The notes under the pieces: model-generated | What the model was told of the DNA's origin: nothing | Database searches by the model: none | What the model saw: only the letters and a program-made list of their open reading frames with translations | Assembly (NCBI RefSeq): GCF_029962835.1 | Contig: NC_080588.1 | Span: 64,876,001-64,940,000, forward strand | Direction of reading: 5' to 3' | DNA length: 64,000 nt | From: Magnolia sinica | Lineage: Eukaryota > Streptophyta > Magnoliopsida > Magnoliales > Magnoliaceae | Part shown: positions 1-30,000 of the stretch, in pieces | Numbering within the stretch: the first letter of the stretch is position 1 | Layout: every line of letters starts with the position of its first letter | Position numbers and translations under genes: made by a program

Positions 1-560
1 TTGCCCAATTCGAACTCAAAACGAGTCGAGTTTGAGTTACCTAGTAACTTAACCCGACTTGACCTGAAACTTGATCCGGTTAGACTCGACTCGATCCGAA
101 ACCCAACTCAACCTGACTTTATAACCCTACCTGCCGCACCCTACCCTGTCCCGATCCCAAACTCTCTCTCTCTCCTTCTCTCATTCTCCTCCTCTTCCAA
201 GCCCGACAACCACCCACCACCATCAGCCTCCTCCTCCTCCTCTCTCTCTCCTCTCCACTCCCTCCTTCCCTCATCCTCCTCCTCTTCCAAGCCCGGCAAC
301 CATCCACCACCATCACCCTCCTCCTTCTCTCTCTTCTCTCCACTCCCTCCCTCCTTCATCTCTCAATCCGACTAGGTGCCAACTCGACCTGACTCGGTAC
401 TTCTAACTGGATCTGACTCGATCCGGATCAGTCTAAGCCAAACTAAACTCGGATTGAGTCAAGAATGCTTGACTCGGTATCAAGTCAGATTGAGTTCGGG
501 TCAGGCCTATTTCAAAAACGGATCGAGTTGAGTCAGCCCTAACTCAGTCCGACTCAACTC
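1..560. repeat. degenerate CGACTCGA-rich repeat with CT-rich tract
   Basis: This stretch is a patchwork of short CGAGTC/GACTCGA words typical of decayed inverted-repeat elements. It surrounds a CT-rich low-complexity tract (about 160-360) that holds a 90-bp tandem duplication: the CTTCCAAGCCCG block recurs at about 194 and 284. The open frames here, both strands, follow from the biased composition and match no family I know. Confidence 0.6.
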
Positions 561-889
561 TATGCCCAACTCTACTTGGCATGCTACTAATGTTGATTGC
601 GATGGTGTGTATGGTAGGTTCCATAATGGAGGCCCATATTTCATAAATTCATATCTATCAGATAAATTCTATCCATTAATTTCCTTCACTTTCTCACCTC
701 GAATTTTGACCACCAAAAGTTTTATTCTTGCCGTTGGCTTTGAGTTCTTTGATTAGATGGATAGAATCATAAGATCTATGTACATTTTGAACCCTTTGTC
801 ATCCCTAGCAAGGGTAACGAGATGAACAGTTCCGATCGATAAATGAACCTGCATAGGGTAGAAAAATATCTTAAAGATCTAGTAAATGT

Positions 890-1550
890 AGAGCATTGCA
901 AAAGTCGAGTTAGCTCGATTAGCTCGCTCGACGCGACTTGGAAAAGCTCACCTTGCCTCGAAATTGGATTCGAACCGACTCGAGCTGCTTTTTGGAGCTC
1001 GAAAAAATATCGAGTTGAGTTCGAGCTTGCTGGAGCTCGACTCGACTTGGATCAAACCTAAACTCGAATTGAATCAGCTCAGTAACTCGATTATTTTGAT
1101 ATTAATGCTGCTCGCCGAGTGTTTGATGAAATAACTCAACGAAGTGTTGTTTCGGGTAAGTACGTTCTCCGAGGGATCGGTTGGTGGTGAGGAAGGAAAG
1201 GATACGAAACAAATCACTACAAATTTTATTTTATTTTTACATTATAAAACTACCCACATATCTTGATTTTGATGTTGTTTGCCAAGTGTTTGATGAAATA
1301 CCTATGAAGTGTTGTTAATATTTTGCATTCTGTGAGAAATTGAAAATGCACTTTATATGTTTGAGAAAATGTCGGAGAGGCTAGAACTCGGCTCGAACTG
1401 ACCTAAGCTACTGACCGAACTGAGCCGAGCTGGCCAATCAAGCTTGAGGACTAAGTTGAGCCAAGTTCAAGTTGAGGCTAGCTATTGACCAAGTCAAGCC
1501 GAGCTGTGCTAAGCTCGACTCGATTCGATTCATGTACAGCTCTAAGAAAA
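890..1550. mobile_element. repeat element carrying PPR-derived fragments, copy 1
   Basis: Both outer parts are rich in CTCGA words and form loose inverted arms (left about 895-1090, right about 1380-1545), as in a non-autonomous DNA transposon. The inner part, read on the + strand, encodes three pieces that look like pentatricopeptide repeat (PPR) motifs: 1098-1157 gives NAARRVFDEITQRSVVS, 1265-1315 gives a weaker VCQVFDEIPMK, and 1336-1380 gives IENALYMFEKMSER. They are separated by non-coding sequence, so this is not a working gene. The inference is capture of a PPR gene piece by a transposon. A related element lies at 2130-2750 with the inner part inverted. Confidence 0.55.
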
Positions 1551-2129
1551 TGGCACACATGTTAGAGATCATAACCATAACCATTCATAGGTAGGGCTTC
1601 CAACCAGCTTGCACAGGCTTTTACAAATGTAGGTATGCTCATTGCGCTAGAGTGGAAAAAATGGGTGATTAGAAAAAACACATCTGACTTGTCTAATTTC
1701 AACATACAATCGTGGCTCATCTTACAACCATCCAATTTCAATGCACACTTGTGGCTTATCTTATAATTTGCTGCGTAAGCTTACCACTCACCACGGAGCG
1801 CACTGCAATATTTATATTATCTAACCCATCCATTAGGGTCTCCCTACAATGAAAGAGACTCCACAAAAATCAGGATGATCCCACTATTAGGTGGGCCACT
1901 AGGAGGTTTTTGAGTGGTTGTCCATTTTTCATATGGTATGGCGCACATACTAGGTAGATGGGTTTGATATTTGAGGTATCTTATTAGTGCAAAAGGATTA
2001 CTTATGCCATGATTGGACATCATACACATAGTATGTTCCCAAACATGATCATCATATATATGAGAAATGTATTCACCAAGCTTGTTATGTTTATAGTGGT
2101 TATTATTTTATTTTCAGGCAATCACCGTT
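1551..2129. other. intergenic, nothing recognised
   Basis: AT-rich sequence between the two PPR-fragment elements. I see no gene, RNA or bounded repeat here. Confidence 0.5.
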
Positions 2130-2750
2130 AAAGCAGTAAATGAGTCGAGCTTGGCATAACTTGACTCGGCGCAGCCAGTAGCCAACCCCAACTTAAAACT
2201 CAGCTCAGCTCTGTCATTGATTCTGACTGGCCAGCTCAGCTCGATTCAGTTAGTAGCTTGGGCACATTCGAGCCAAGTTCGAACATGTATGACATTTTCT
2301 CAAACATATAAATTACATCTTTAATTTTCCACACTTCCAAATGAAAATAAGTAAAAGTGTTTTGCCGCATTTCATCAAACACTTGTCGAGCAGCATCAAT
2401 AGCAAGATATGAGAGTAGTTTTACAATGTAAATTTTTTTTTTTTCGAGATTTGTTTTTTCAATCTTCCATCGATACAAAGTAGTTCAAGAAACAATACCT
2501 CGTTGAAGCATTTTATCAAACACTCGGCAAGCAGCATGAAAATTAAAATGACCGAGATACTAAGCTAATCAATCCGAGTCAATTCGAGTTGGGGTTCGAA
2601 CCGAGTTCATGCAAACTTACCTCAAAATCTTTTTGATCTCTAAAAACCAACTCGACCCACTCTGAATTGCAATTTTAAGTTGAGACAAGTCTAGCTTTTC
2701 CCAGCCTGAGCTGACCAAGCTAACTGGACTTGTGTACAACTCTAATCACC
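2130..2750. mobile_element. repeat element carrying PPR-derived fragments, copy 2 (inner part inverted)
   Basis: The outer parts are GAGTCGAG/GAGCTGAC rich, like the element at 890-1550, and the right edges share a TGTACAACTCTAA-like end. On the - strand the inner part encodes AIDAARQVFDEMRQNT (about 2405-2357), HAACRVFDKMLQRGIVS (2538-2488) and a YMFEKMS piece (about 2310-2280). All resemble PPR motifs of the form ARxVFDEMxxRxVVSW. After the VVS-type piece a TGA replaces the usual Trp codon, so the fragment is dead. This shares its origin with copy 1 but is diverged from it. Confidence 0.55.
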
Positions 2751-3660
2751 GGACACACTAAAGATGTATTCGCTGAACTAGCTACTGTGATTGTAATTTT
2801 CTGTCCAAGGCAGGAGACTGGATTTGCAATATAATGAAATTTTTTATTTTCCTTATACGAAGATTAGGATATAATGATTACATTTTTTTGGAAATCATAC
2901 AAAATGAAAAATTTTAATCACATCCACTTCGGAACACAGCACAGCATGTATAACTTCCATGGGCAGGTGAATAAGTTTCAACGCAAGTGAATAAATCGGA
3001 GCGGTTAGAAAATACGAGGCCGTGCCTTTGCACACTGCACGAGGAAATAGTGGGGCCCACGTTTCAGTAATCCAAACCGTTGTTCTGTTGAGACCCACTG
3101 CCGAGGAATCATGTGCCAAAAATCTCCACCATTGGATCCGCAGACCGACCAATCTTTGGAATTTCTTATAAAGGGCTCGCTGTACTTCTCTTGTCAACCG
3201 TCCATTTGCGCCCCAAAATTTTAAAGTCTTCACCTTAAGACGCATCAGATCAATTATCTTGATCTTCTTTGCATAAACAGACAAAGCGTCAACAGATGTA
3301 TTCGATCCTCACACATAAAAAGAGATCCACGTGTACATGTCTAAAATCAGCGAGTGGCCGCAAGTCTTCAATTAGAGAAACTAACAGACGGTTCAGGTTC
3401 AAAGTTTGGCCCTTCCTACTTAATTATTGTAGAGGATTATTTGGGATATTATATGTGGAGATCCAAACGTTTGTTTCGTATGATCAACGGTTCAGATATT
3501 ACATAAGAAAATCTTGTTTCCATCTGTGGGGCGAGTTCGTTACAAAGCACACTCGCGCGAGTGCACTTAACATTTCAAGCTGGATAAGGACCACAGTTTC
3601 CACGTTTCCCAATATAGAAAGCAACACGTCACACCTCGGTAGTGGCAATTGATCATCCTC
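2751..3660. other. intergenic, no gene recognised
   Basis: Mostly unique-looking sequence. The open frames at 2895-3284 (-) and 3269-3652 (+) have no recognisable motif and no plausible start context. I treat the stretch as non-coding. Confidence 0.45.
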
Positions 3661-4530
3661 GACTCGTGGATTGCGTACGCGGACTGCGTCCTACCCTCGC
3701 CCACCTTTAGCCAGGAGCGGACAGTTCTGCTTGCGGGCCCACCGTGATCTGTCCGTTTATCCATGCCGTCCGTCCCTTCTATTAGATCATTTTAAGGCAT
3801 TTGCACAAAAACGAAGCAGATCAAATGATCAAGTGGACCATACCAAATAACAAGCTTGGATTGCATTAAATGCATGAAGCATTAAATGGAGCTTCAAGTC
3901 ATGTACGGTTGATCGGAAACGGATTGGCTACTCCCCTGCCACCGGCCATCGGCTGGTGGTCGGTGCTCTGTGGGCCCCTCCATAATGTATGTGTTTCATC
4001 CATGCCGTCCATTTATTTTTATATATAATTTTATGGAACGAAATAAAAAAAAAGTATATCTCCATCTCAAGTGGACCCCATTAAAGGAAACAGTGTTGAA
4101 TGAATTTTGACCATTAAAAACGTTTTGGGAGCCATAAAAGTTTTGGATCAAGCTGATATTTATTTTTTCCCTTCATCTGGGCCTTTATGACCTAATCAAC
4201 AGATTGGATGTCAAATAAACAGTACAGTGGACCTTAGGAGATTTTAATGGTGGATATTTAATCATTATTATTTTCCCGTGGTGTGGTCCACCTAAGAGTT
4301 ATATCCCTATCATTCTTTCAAATCAATCCCTAAAATGATCTGTAAAAATGGATGAACGGAATGGATGAAACACATACATCATGGTGGAGCCCACATAGCA
4401 CTGAACATCAGCCACGGCAGAGTAGCCAATCCGTCTCCCGGTTGATCGTTGGATCTGACTCATTTTTATGTTCGTACATCGAAGGGCGGATTGAATACTG
4501 ACAGGATGAGTAGCGAAACAGGCTACAAGA
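3661..4530. mobile_element. older MULE-type MITE, interrupted by a younger one
   Basis: The flanks 3661-3914 and 4448-4530 read as one older element of the GCGGACTGCGTCC/GGGCCCACCGTGAT type once the nested element at 3915-4438 is removed. The order of its inner words (ATTAAATGCA, then GTTGGATCTGACTCATTTTT) matches the element at 5030-5415. The ends are eroded. Confidence 0.5.
3915..4438. mobile_element. MULE-type MITE with 9-bp target duplication
   Basis: The terminal inverted repeats are GGAAACGGATTGGCTACTC on the left and GGAGACGGATTGGCTACTC (complement) on the right. The 9-bp direct repeat CGGTTGATC flanks it at 3906-3914 and 4439-4447. Near the ends are the family's inverted GGGCCC-ATGTATGTGTTTCATCC words. 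No transposase frame is present, so it is non-autonomous. A 9-bp target duplication is the hallmark of the Mutator superfamily. Confidence 0.85.
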
Positions 4531-4559
4531 TGCAAAGAATGAGTTACATACAAAGCTCC

Positions 4560-4999
4560 CCGCTGCAAAAAACAGTGAAGGGAGCGACACCACCATTAAA
4601 ACTTCTGAACGCTACAAAAGTTTTCAATCAAGCTGATATGTGTTTTTCCTTCTTTAATGTCTTTGTTAACTTTTAAGTAAATTAGATTTCGAAAAAATAT
4701 CAGGGTGAGCGTTAAGAAGGTTTCAACAGGGGACATCAATCTTCCTACCGTTTCCTATCTTGGGAGTTGTGGATCTGCCTATTAAGAAGGTTTCAACAGG
4801 GGACATCAATCTTCCTACCGTTTCCTATCTTGGGAGTTGTGGATCTGCCTTATTCTTTGGCTCGTGCATTAAAATAATATCTTCAAATGGATGAACCATG
4901 TGGATACATCGTAATGGGGCAGTAGGTCTGCAGAACTTGGTGTCGCCACTTCATTAGGAAGTTCCGCTGCTCAACAAGTTAATATCTAATCCGTGTCCT
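4560..4999. mobile_element. MULE-type MITE, right part only
   Basis: The order of words (ACAGTG, TTCAATCAAGCTGATATGTG, GGATCTGCC, ACATCG, then TATCTAATCCGTGTCC at the right end) is that of the GGACGCGG family. The left end is missing. It contains the 70-bp tandem duplication listed separately. Confidence 0.55.
4712..4850. repeat. exact 70-bp tandem duplication
   Basis: The block starting TTAAGAAGGTTTCAACAGG at 4712 is repeated without a difference from 4782, period 70. Identity across 69 bp inside an otherwise decayed MITE points to a recent duplication, or to an assembly artefact. Confidence 0.9.
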
Positions 5000-5029
5000 G
5001 GTATAAGGAAAAAAGATGAACGTTGTCAA

Positions 5030-5415
5030 ACACATCACGGTGCGACCGCCAACAGAACTGCCCGCTCATGGCTAGAGCCAGGGAAAAGTCAGCTCCGTAG
5101 ACAGGCCCACGTTCGAGTGTTTGCTTTATCCCCGCTGTCCATCCTTCTGTCAGATTTTTTTAAGGCAAGCGTGAGTAGATCCAACGTTAAAGTGGACCAC
5201 ATTGAATAATAAAGTTTGAATTGCATTAAATGCAAGTGTCATCTTTGGTGTGGTCTGCTTCAGCGTTGGATCTGCCTCATTTTTCAAACATACTTTCAAA
5301 TGATTTAAGAAAAGGAATGTACGGCGTGAATTAGCAGATAAATCACAGTTGGCCTGCCGACAAAACTGCCCATAGGTTGCTAAAGACAGGCCGGGTTGGA
5401 AGCAATCCGCGTCCC
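5030..5415. mobile_element. MULE-type MITE, diverged
   Basis: The right end reads GGGGACGCGGATTGC in complement. The left end carries the matching inverted words (AACAGAACTGCCCGC, AGACAGGCC) but its terminus is eroded. The inner words match the interrupted element at 3661-4530. Confidence 0.5.
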
Positions 5416-5429
5416 CTTAAGCTCAGATT

Positions 5430-5995
5430 TCTCATTGAAGGGAGCCATAGCACCGTCATCCAGACTTTCATTTTTATCGCATGGATCATGATCTGCTATT
5501 TTTCCATAGAAAAAATCTACACCCTTCGATTTATGGCAAAAATGTGTTAATGGTCCTCATATAATTAAAAAAAATCTAGAATTGAATGATGAAGTCTTCT
5601 GTTTATTTATTTATTATTATTATTACTTTTTACTTCCTCTTAAAGCATGAGCCCAAAAACAAAGCATATCAAAATTTCAGGTAAACCACACCTTGGGGTA
5701 AAGTGATGATTGAATGCCCACCATTAAAAACTTTCTCATCACGGGAAAAGTTTTTGATCAAGCTGATAAGTGTTTTACTTACGGTAACTTATTAATTAAG
5801 TTGGATTGCAAATAAGAATCATTTTCCTGTGGTGTGGTCCACCTAAGGTATGAATCTGCCTAATTTTTTGACTCATGCCTGAAAATAATTAATGATCCAA
5901 AATAGATAAAACACATACATCATTCTGGAGCTTATATAGCACCGTCCATCAGTCACGTTGCTAGTAGCAGTGTCAGTACACAATCCACACCTGCC
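5430..5995. mobile_element. MULE-type MITE, diverged
   Basis: Inverted GAGCCATAGCACCGTC (left) and TATAGCACCGTCCATCAG (right) words flank the family's usual inner words (GTGGTGTGGTCCACCT, TCAAGCTGATAAGTG). The ends are not exact and I see no target duplication. Confidence 0.45.
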
Positions 5996-6150
5996 CTACG
6001 CAAAACGAACAGTGGATATCCCATCCCCACCGTTTTGTGATGGCGTGGCCTACATGAGCTTGGGATTATCATGATGTTTCAGGGCAACCATGAAGCAGCA
6101 TGCCTAATGGACCGAATGGATCTCATGAAAGTTACACCTATACCACAGAG

Positions 6151-6634
6151 GGGCAATGGGCTGGGCCAGGCCTAGCCTAACACTGAAGATCGGAGGCCAG
6201 AGCCTAGCCCAACCTCGATAGAGGTCTAGAACAAAAGGTCCGACACAGAAAAATAATTAGACATGGGCCCAACTAAAAAATTAATAAAATTCTTATTTTC
6301 ATTTAAATATTCTCAACCCATCAATTAATCAAGTGGACCGGACATGTATAGAAAAATAAACATTTTTAAAAGATGAAACCAACAGATTTGAGATGGATGG
6401 ATAAACCAAGGAGGATTGGAATGGCATGTTGGTGGAATACAGACAAAGTGCGTTGGACCAGGTTGGCTGGGTCAGGTCAGGCTGAAATGACTTGAACCCA
6501 AGCCCAGCCTGAAAATTATCGAGCCATGCTTGGTAAGCCCAAGCTCGGCCCACCAATCAAGCTAATGGGTCCAAACTCGGGCCGAAGCTTGTTGGGGCTG
6601 GTCAGGTCAGATGGGCTAGCCAGCCCATCGCCAC
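6151..6634. mobile_element. MITE with GGGCTGG ends in the malate dehydrogenase promoter
   Basis: The left end GGCAATGGGCTGGGCC and the right end GGTGGCGATGGGCTGGC (complement) form imperfect inverted repeats. The interior is rich in AGCCCAGCC/GGCCCA words. It ends about 210 bp before the malate dehydrogenase start codon, so it sits in the proximal promoter or leader. I see no clear target duplication. Confidence 0.5.
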
Positions 6635-6801
6635 CATTTCCATCGGAGCCTGCTCGAGTGTTGTGTGCATCTTGCATCCATGGTCTCCATTACCGAACCT
6701 TGTGCCGCACTTGTCAGAACCGAAAACCCGTGTATCATGTGAAAATACGCGGCCATGTATCTCACATAAGTTCTCTTCGGGTTTACTCCAGCCAAAACAC
6801 G

Positions 6802-6829
6802 CTCTCTCTCTCTCTCTCTCTCTCTCTCT
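6802..6829. repeat. (CT)14 microsatellite in the leader of the malate dehydrogenase gene
   Basis: Fourteen CT units end 14 bp before the start codon at 6844. CT runs are common in plant 5' leaders and core promoters. No TATA box is obvious upstream, which fits a CT-type promoter (inference). Confidence 0.9.
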
Positions 6830-6843
6830 AGATACTGAGGAAA

Positions 6844-25454
<18,611 letters not shown>

Positions 25455-25669
25455 TCAATGGAGAGAGATGGTTGATGGGTCACCTCCTAGGCCCCACCAT
25501 ACATTTACTTCGCAGGCCTCAACTATAGGAAAACCACTAATCACATGTTCTGGCGCTTCATCTGGCTGATCAGCTGCAGTGGAGCATAATGAGAATAAAT
25601 CCTGTCATGGATCATGGGTCATGTGGGATGTATTGTGTGTTTGGTCTCGACTGAAATTTCGTCTTTCAA

Positions 25670-25675
25670 AATAAA
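25670..25675 (+). terminator. candidate poly(A) signal AATAAA of malate dehydrogenase
   Basis: AATAAA lies 215 bp after the stop codon, a usual 3' UTR length in plants. Its use is inferred from position only. Confidence 0.5.
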
Positions 25676-26770
25676 GATAGCTCATGATGGATGGCTTCGG
25701 CCCTGTGTTTTGCACTTCTGGATGTTGAAGGCTGGCATTGATTGTTTGTGGTTATGATCTTGGCATGACACCTACAACAAAAGTTCACTGTGGGTGAACC
25801 CTAATGTTGCCCTGTGAATCTCCTCTCTTCCATTAGCATTGGATGGTGATGGGAAGAGGGTCCCCCCTTGATCTGACCTACCTTGTGGAGAAGTCAAAAT
25901 ACAGTCCCACTACCTATTACAAGTTGAATCTTTGATCTAAGTTTGTTATGAGTGGCGCTAGACAGTTTCCTTTGTTCATAGTAACTGTAGCCCGAGTGTT
26001 CTGATGTTGCTGATTGAAAGAAAATAGCCCTCAACCAATGACCACTCTGGTTGTCAGCCATTCTTTTCTTACAGTGGTGTGGTCGTCACCCATCTACTCG
26101 ATTGAGAACATCCCTAGATGGGGATGGAAGATGATAAAAAAGAGTGAATACTGTTTCACAAATGGGGATTCAAACAAACAAAATCGAATTGGATTCTTAG
26201 GCAAAAAGAGGGAAAGAAAATGAATGCATTGTAATATCATATTCCCATTTCAGGGGGCTGGAATGCTCACACTACAACTGCTTTACTAATGGGCTGGAGA
26301 CATTGAAATCAACTTTTACTTTGAAATATTTCAAGGGTAAGATGCTAATAAAAATGAGTCATTAGATAAGTTAGCCTGCACCCAGTTATCGGTGATCATC
26401 TCCGTGAACAAGAATGGTGTTTGTCATGCATATATTCATCCTTGTGGGGATTCAATTGCACATGATTTTCCCAAGTAAAAGGCTCTAAACCTTACCATCA
26501 GTTGCGGTCGCGAAGAAGAAGACAGGACAAGGACGAAGAAGCAGAAAACAAACAAAAACTAGGTTCCAATATAATCAAGAAAGAACCAATCCAAACAGGT
26601 TCAAAGGAGCCGAGAATCAAAACAATCAAGAGGGAGAAATCCAACTTGGTAGATGAGGCTTTTGTGAGCCTTGTTGCTTTCAACTCCAAGAACATATATC
26701 CTGTCCGCATGATTTTGTAGTGTGGATATATACAAGCAACAAGCATTCATTAGATACATACGGGGTAATG

Positions 26771-26920
26771 CCATAAAGATTCAAATAATGATAATAGCTC
26801 ACAATCCTTCTGAGCCATAAAGATTCAAATAATGATAATAGCTCACAATCCTTCTGAGCCATTATATCGATTCAAATAATGATAATAGCTCACAATCCTT
26901 TTGAGCCATTATATCGATTA
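26771..26920. repeat. three-copy tandem repeat, 44-50 bp
   Basis: CCATAAAGATTCAAATAATG recurs at 26771, 26815 and, as CCATTATATCGATTCAAATA, at 26859. Each unit also has ATAATAGCTCACAATCC. A partial fourth unit follows at about 26908. Confidence 0.88.
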
Positions 26921-27007
26921 CCTTTCGTATAAACAAAACCAACGTATATAATTCAGTACAAGTCACCAATTTCATTGGTGACCCAAAAGAAAAAAGAAAA
27001 ATATATT

Positions 27008-27013
27008 TTTATT
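27008..27013 (-). terminator. candidate poly(A) signal AATAAA of the TIN1-like gene
   Basis: AATAAA on the - strand about 40 nt past the stop codon at 27054. It would give a very short 3' UTR; a site further on is also possible. Confidence 0.4.
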
Positions 27014-27053
27014 GTCTGCATCTCTTTTGAAAAAATGGGACACCCTTTATACA

Positions 27054-30000
27054 TCACAAGGTGAAGTATTTTGGAGCAGGGTGCACGATTGGAGTGGTGG
27101 ACATGCTCACATTCCCCGTGAGCACATTAGGCGCTATACTATCCTCCAACTCAACAGGGTCCTTGACCTGCACAACCCTCTCCGGCACCACTTTCTCCCC
27201 ATCCACCTTCGCTAGCACCTCGAAATGCATACGCACCTTCTCTGGCCTTGTCCGCCACTCTGGGAATTGACTCCAATCTACATCTCCTTCCTTTAAACCT
27301 TTTTCCACTCCAAACCCAATTTTCATAAACGTTTGTGCAGACACTGTTGCCTTCGTCAGCCGAAAGGATCCTTCCTGGTGGGCCTTCTCTCCAAGAATGG
27401 ATGTGAGCAGCTCTTCAAACCCCTGTAGGTTGGCATTTGAGCCATTAACGGAGGCTAGTGGCCACAGGGTGGTGAAGCGCTCTGGGGTCAGGAGAGGGAG
27501 GGTTTCTTCAACTTGGGGTCTGGCTCTGGACGAGAGTTCAATGAGGCCAGGTGCAAGGCGCTTGAGCTTGAGCTTGTTGTTGTTGCTGTTGTCAGAGGAG
27601 GTGAGGGAGGTAGGGCCCACTATGCGGAGGGAGAGGAGGGGTTTGTTGTCTTGCTGGGAGATGGAAGATAGGCGAAGGTGTTCAGCTAGGGTCAGGAGGC
27701 CAGATGCAAAGCCACCTTTTTGGGTAGTGGTGCGGTTTAAAGGGAGGGGTAGGTCGAGGGGGTGGCGCAGGCTAACAGACCGGGCACCCTTTATGGTCAC
27801 CATGGCACCATCAGCTAATACCACTTTCTTCAGCACACCGGCATCTACATCGTGCTGCAAAATGGGGTGAAAAAAGCTCTCATCAGTTGTAACTATACAT
27901 TCCCATGATGTAACACAGGTCATCTAAATTTTGGCTGGCAGAACCTCTACCAAATCATGGGGGTGTAAGCCCACCTTGGATAGAGTAGGATGAAAAAACA
28001 GACAACAATCAGAAAATCCTGCTCATCAGACTAATGTTCTTTATTTTTATTTTTTTATTTTATTGACGTATGACAGATGAATTTTTGCTTGCTAAATATA
28101 GACCATTAGCCTTTCTAGCCTACACCATCAGATTAGTAAGTGCACATCTGATCACCTAAATAGGTGAGATTTTTCTCACCAGCAACCATAGACATTGGGG
28201 CCTGTGAGATGAATAGTTCATCTCTGCTAACGATTTGGGGTAGTCCGGCAAGTTTCCAGTTCATATCACCCATTTGTATATGGGCCCAGCCATGGTATTG
28301 CATGTAGCCATTCCATGGGCCTCAGCGAGGATGGAACACTGCAATAATACTACACCAATCAGGCAATCTTGTGCATACACTTTCACAAGTTGAACATGGA
28401 AACTTCGACATATCAGTTCATCAGTCCATTTGCAGCCTAACAGATAACACATCCATCCAGTGGAAGTTTTTTCATGGCGGGCTGACCTACTGGATGTACT
28501 GTTCCTATCACCTTGGTAGACCTCCCAAGTAGTCTAAGTCATGTCGGCATTACAGTGTGTCCCATCGGATGAACAGTTAGTATCATCAACAGCAGGGCTT
28601 TGGCACCATGAACAACAAACATGACCTCCATTCAATGTATACTATAACTGAGGCTTGGGGTTGCAACTTGCAAGGAAAAGCCCAAAATTACATTCCAACT
28701 TCTCTGTAACACTTCACAGAATTGCCCTTCCTGCTGATTCATAAGAGGTATTTCAGTCAGTCTCAAAACATCAGGACAGCCTGATTGTCGATCTGTACAA
28801 TATAATCTAGCTATGGGAGAGGAATTCAAGAAGGGGACATGTGGCTAACTCAAATTAAACTACTGATTTGTGGAACCCATCATCACCAAATCATGATTCC
28901 AAAATCAGATTGGTTGAGCAATCCTAATATCTGTTCATGGAAACTTGTTCGTTCAAGTAGGACTATTGGATATTTTTCATTTCTAACCATCCACTGACAG
29001 TCAGATAATCAAATAATTGCAACTTTTGGTTCATGATGGATCAAACCAGAGGGCATAATTTGCACATTTTAACTTGAATAACTTGTTTTCAACATATGCA
29101 ATTTCTAAGTGCCTGTGTATCATCCATTACATTCTGCCAGAGTATCAAAGTTTTTCTCATTCAAAAATCCTTAGATGGCATGCATAGGATTGCACATGCC
29201 AATCTAAAATTCTCCATGTCTATAATTCCTAAAGGTGGGACAAGGAAAAAGAGAAACCACTGGGCTCCATTTCAAGTGGGACCCACTTCATGGTCATCCA
29301 GACCATTGATCTGATGCACCAAAAGCCTTCCAGCCTTGAATAACCCACGGCCAATATTTGACCTTTTCAACAGAACAATTCCTAACCGCCTGTTTCAATG
29401 TCACCAGTCAAAGACTTGAAAACTTCCAATATGGAATATACTTTGGAGCATCCCCAGTCCACATATGGTCCATCAGATCAACGATCCAGATCAATGATTC
29501 ACAAGCCCCCGCCTCTATGCCCACACACATCATGACACAACACACGTCCACATGACTCAGAAAAACCAACAATTTTCACAAGAATACATCACAATCTCAA
29601 CAAGAAGCAAATCACCAACCCTAATCCAAAGCAAAATCGGAAGAATGAAAAGAAAAGTCCTTACCGGAAGTGAAAGCCTCATATCATCCCCATCCTGAAT
29701 CCAAAGCTCCATGGGCCCCGCCAATTGAAACGGGGCCAAAACCGGCGAGACACTACCTTTCTTTGTCGATCTTTCCACCAATCCCGTCGGTTCCTCCCCC
29801 TCCATCTCCTCCTCCGCTCGAAAGATCGGCAAATCTACGAATTCCCACCGGTTAACATCTTCCAAAAGCCTGAAAGGGAGGACTTGATTCCCGATCTCGA
29901 TGTCAAATTCGTAAGCGACCGACTGGCCCACCAGCGCGTCCCGCATATCGAACTCGGAGATCTTCAAATCATCGGCCTGGAACCCTAATCCCTTCACAAT

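Larger units (their letters stand above)
25455..27053. other. convergent intergenic gap between malate dehydrogenase and the TIN1-like gene
   Basis: It holds the 3' UTR of malate dehydrogenase (poly(A) signal at 25670), the very short 3' end of the opposing gene (signal at 27008) and a 44-50-bp tandem repeat. No other gene is seen; the open frames at 26014-26223 (+) and 26498-26746 (-) lack motifs. Confidence 0.6.

Noticed and set aside
1-375. 124-residue open frame, Ser/Pro rich
   Set aside because: It follows from a CT-rich tract with a 90-bp duplication inside a decayed repeat, starts at the window edge and matches no family.
27061-27870. + strand frames of 69 and 157 residues
   Set aside because: Shadows of exon 3 of the TIN1-like gene on the other strand.
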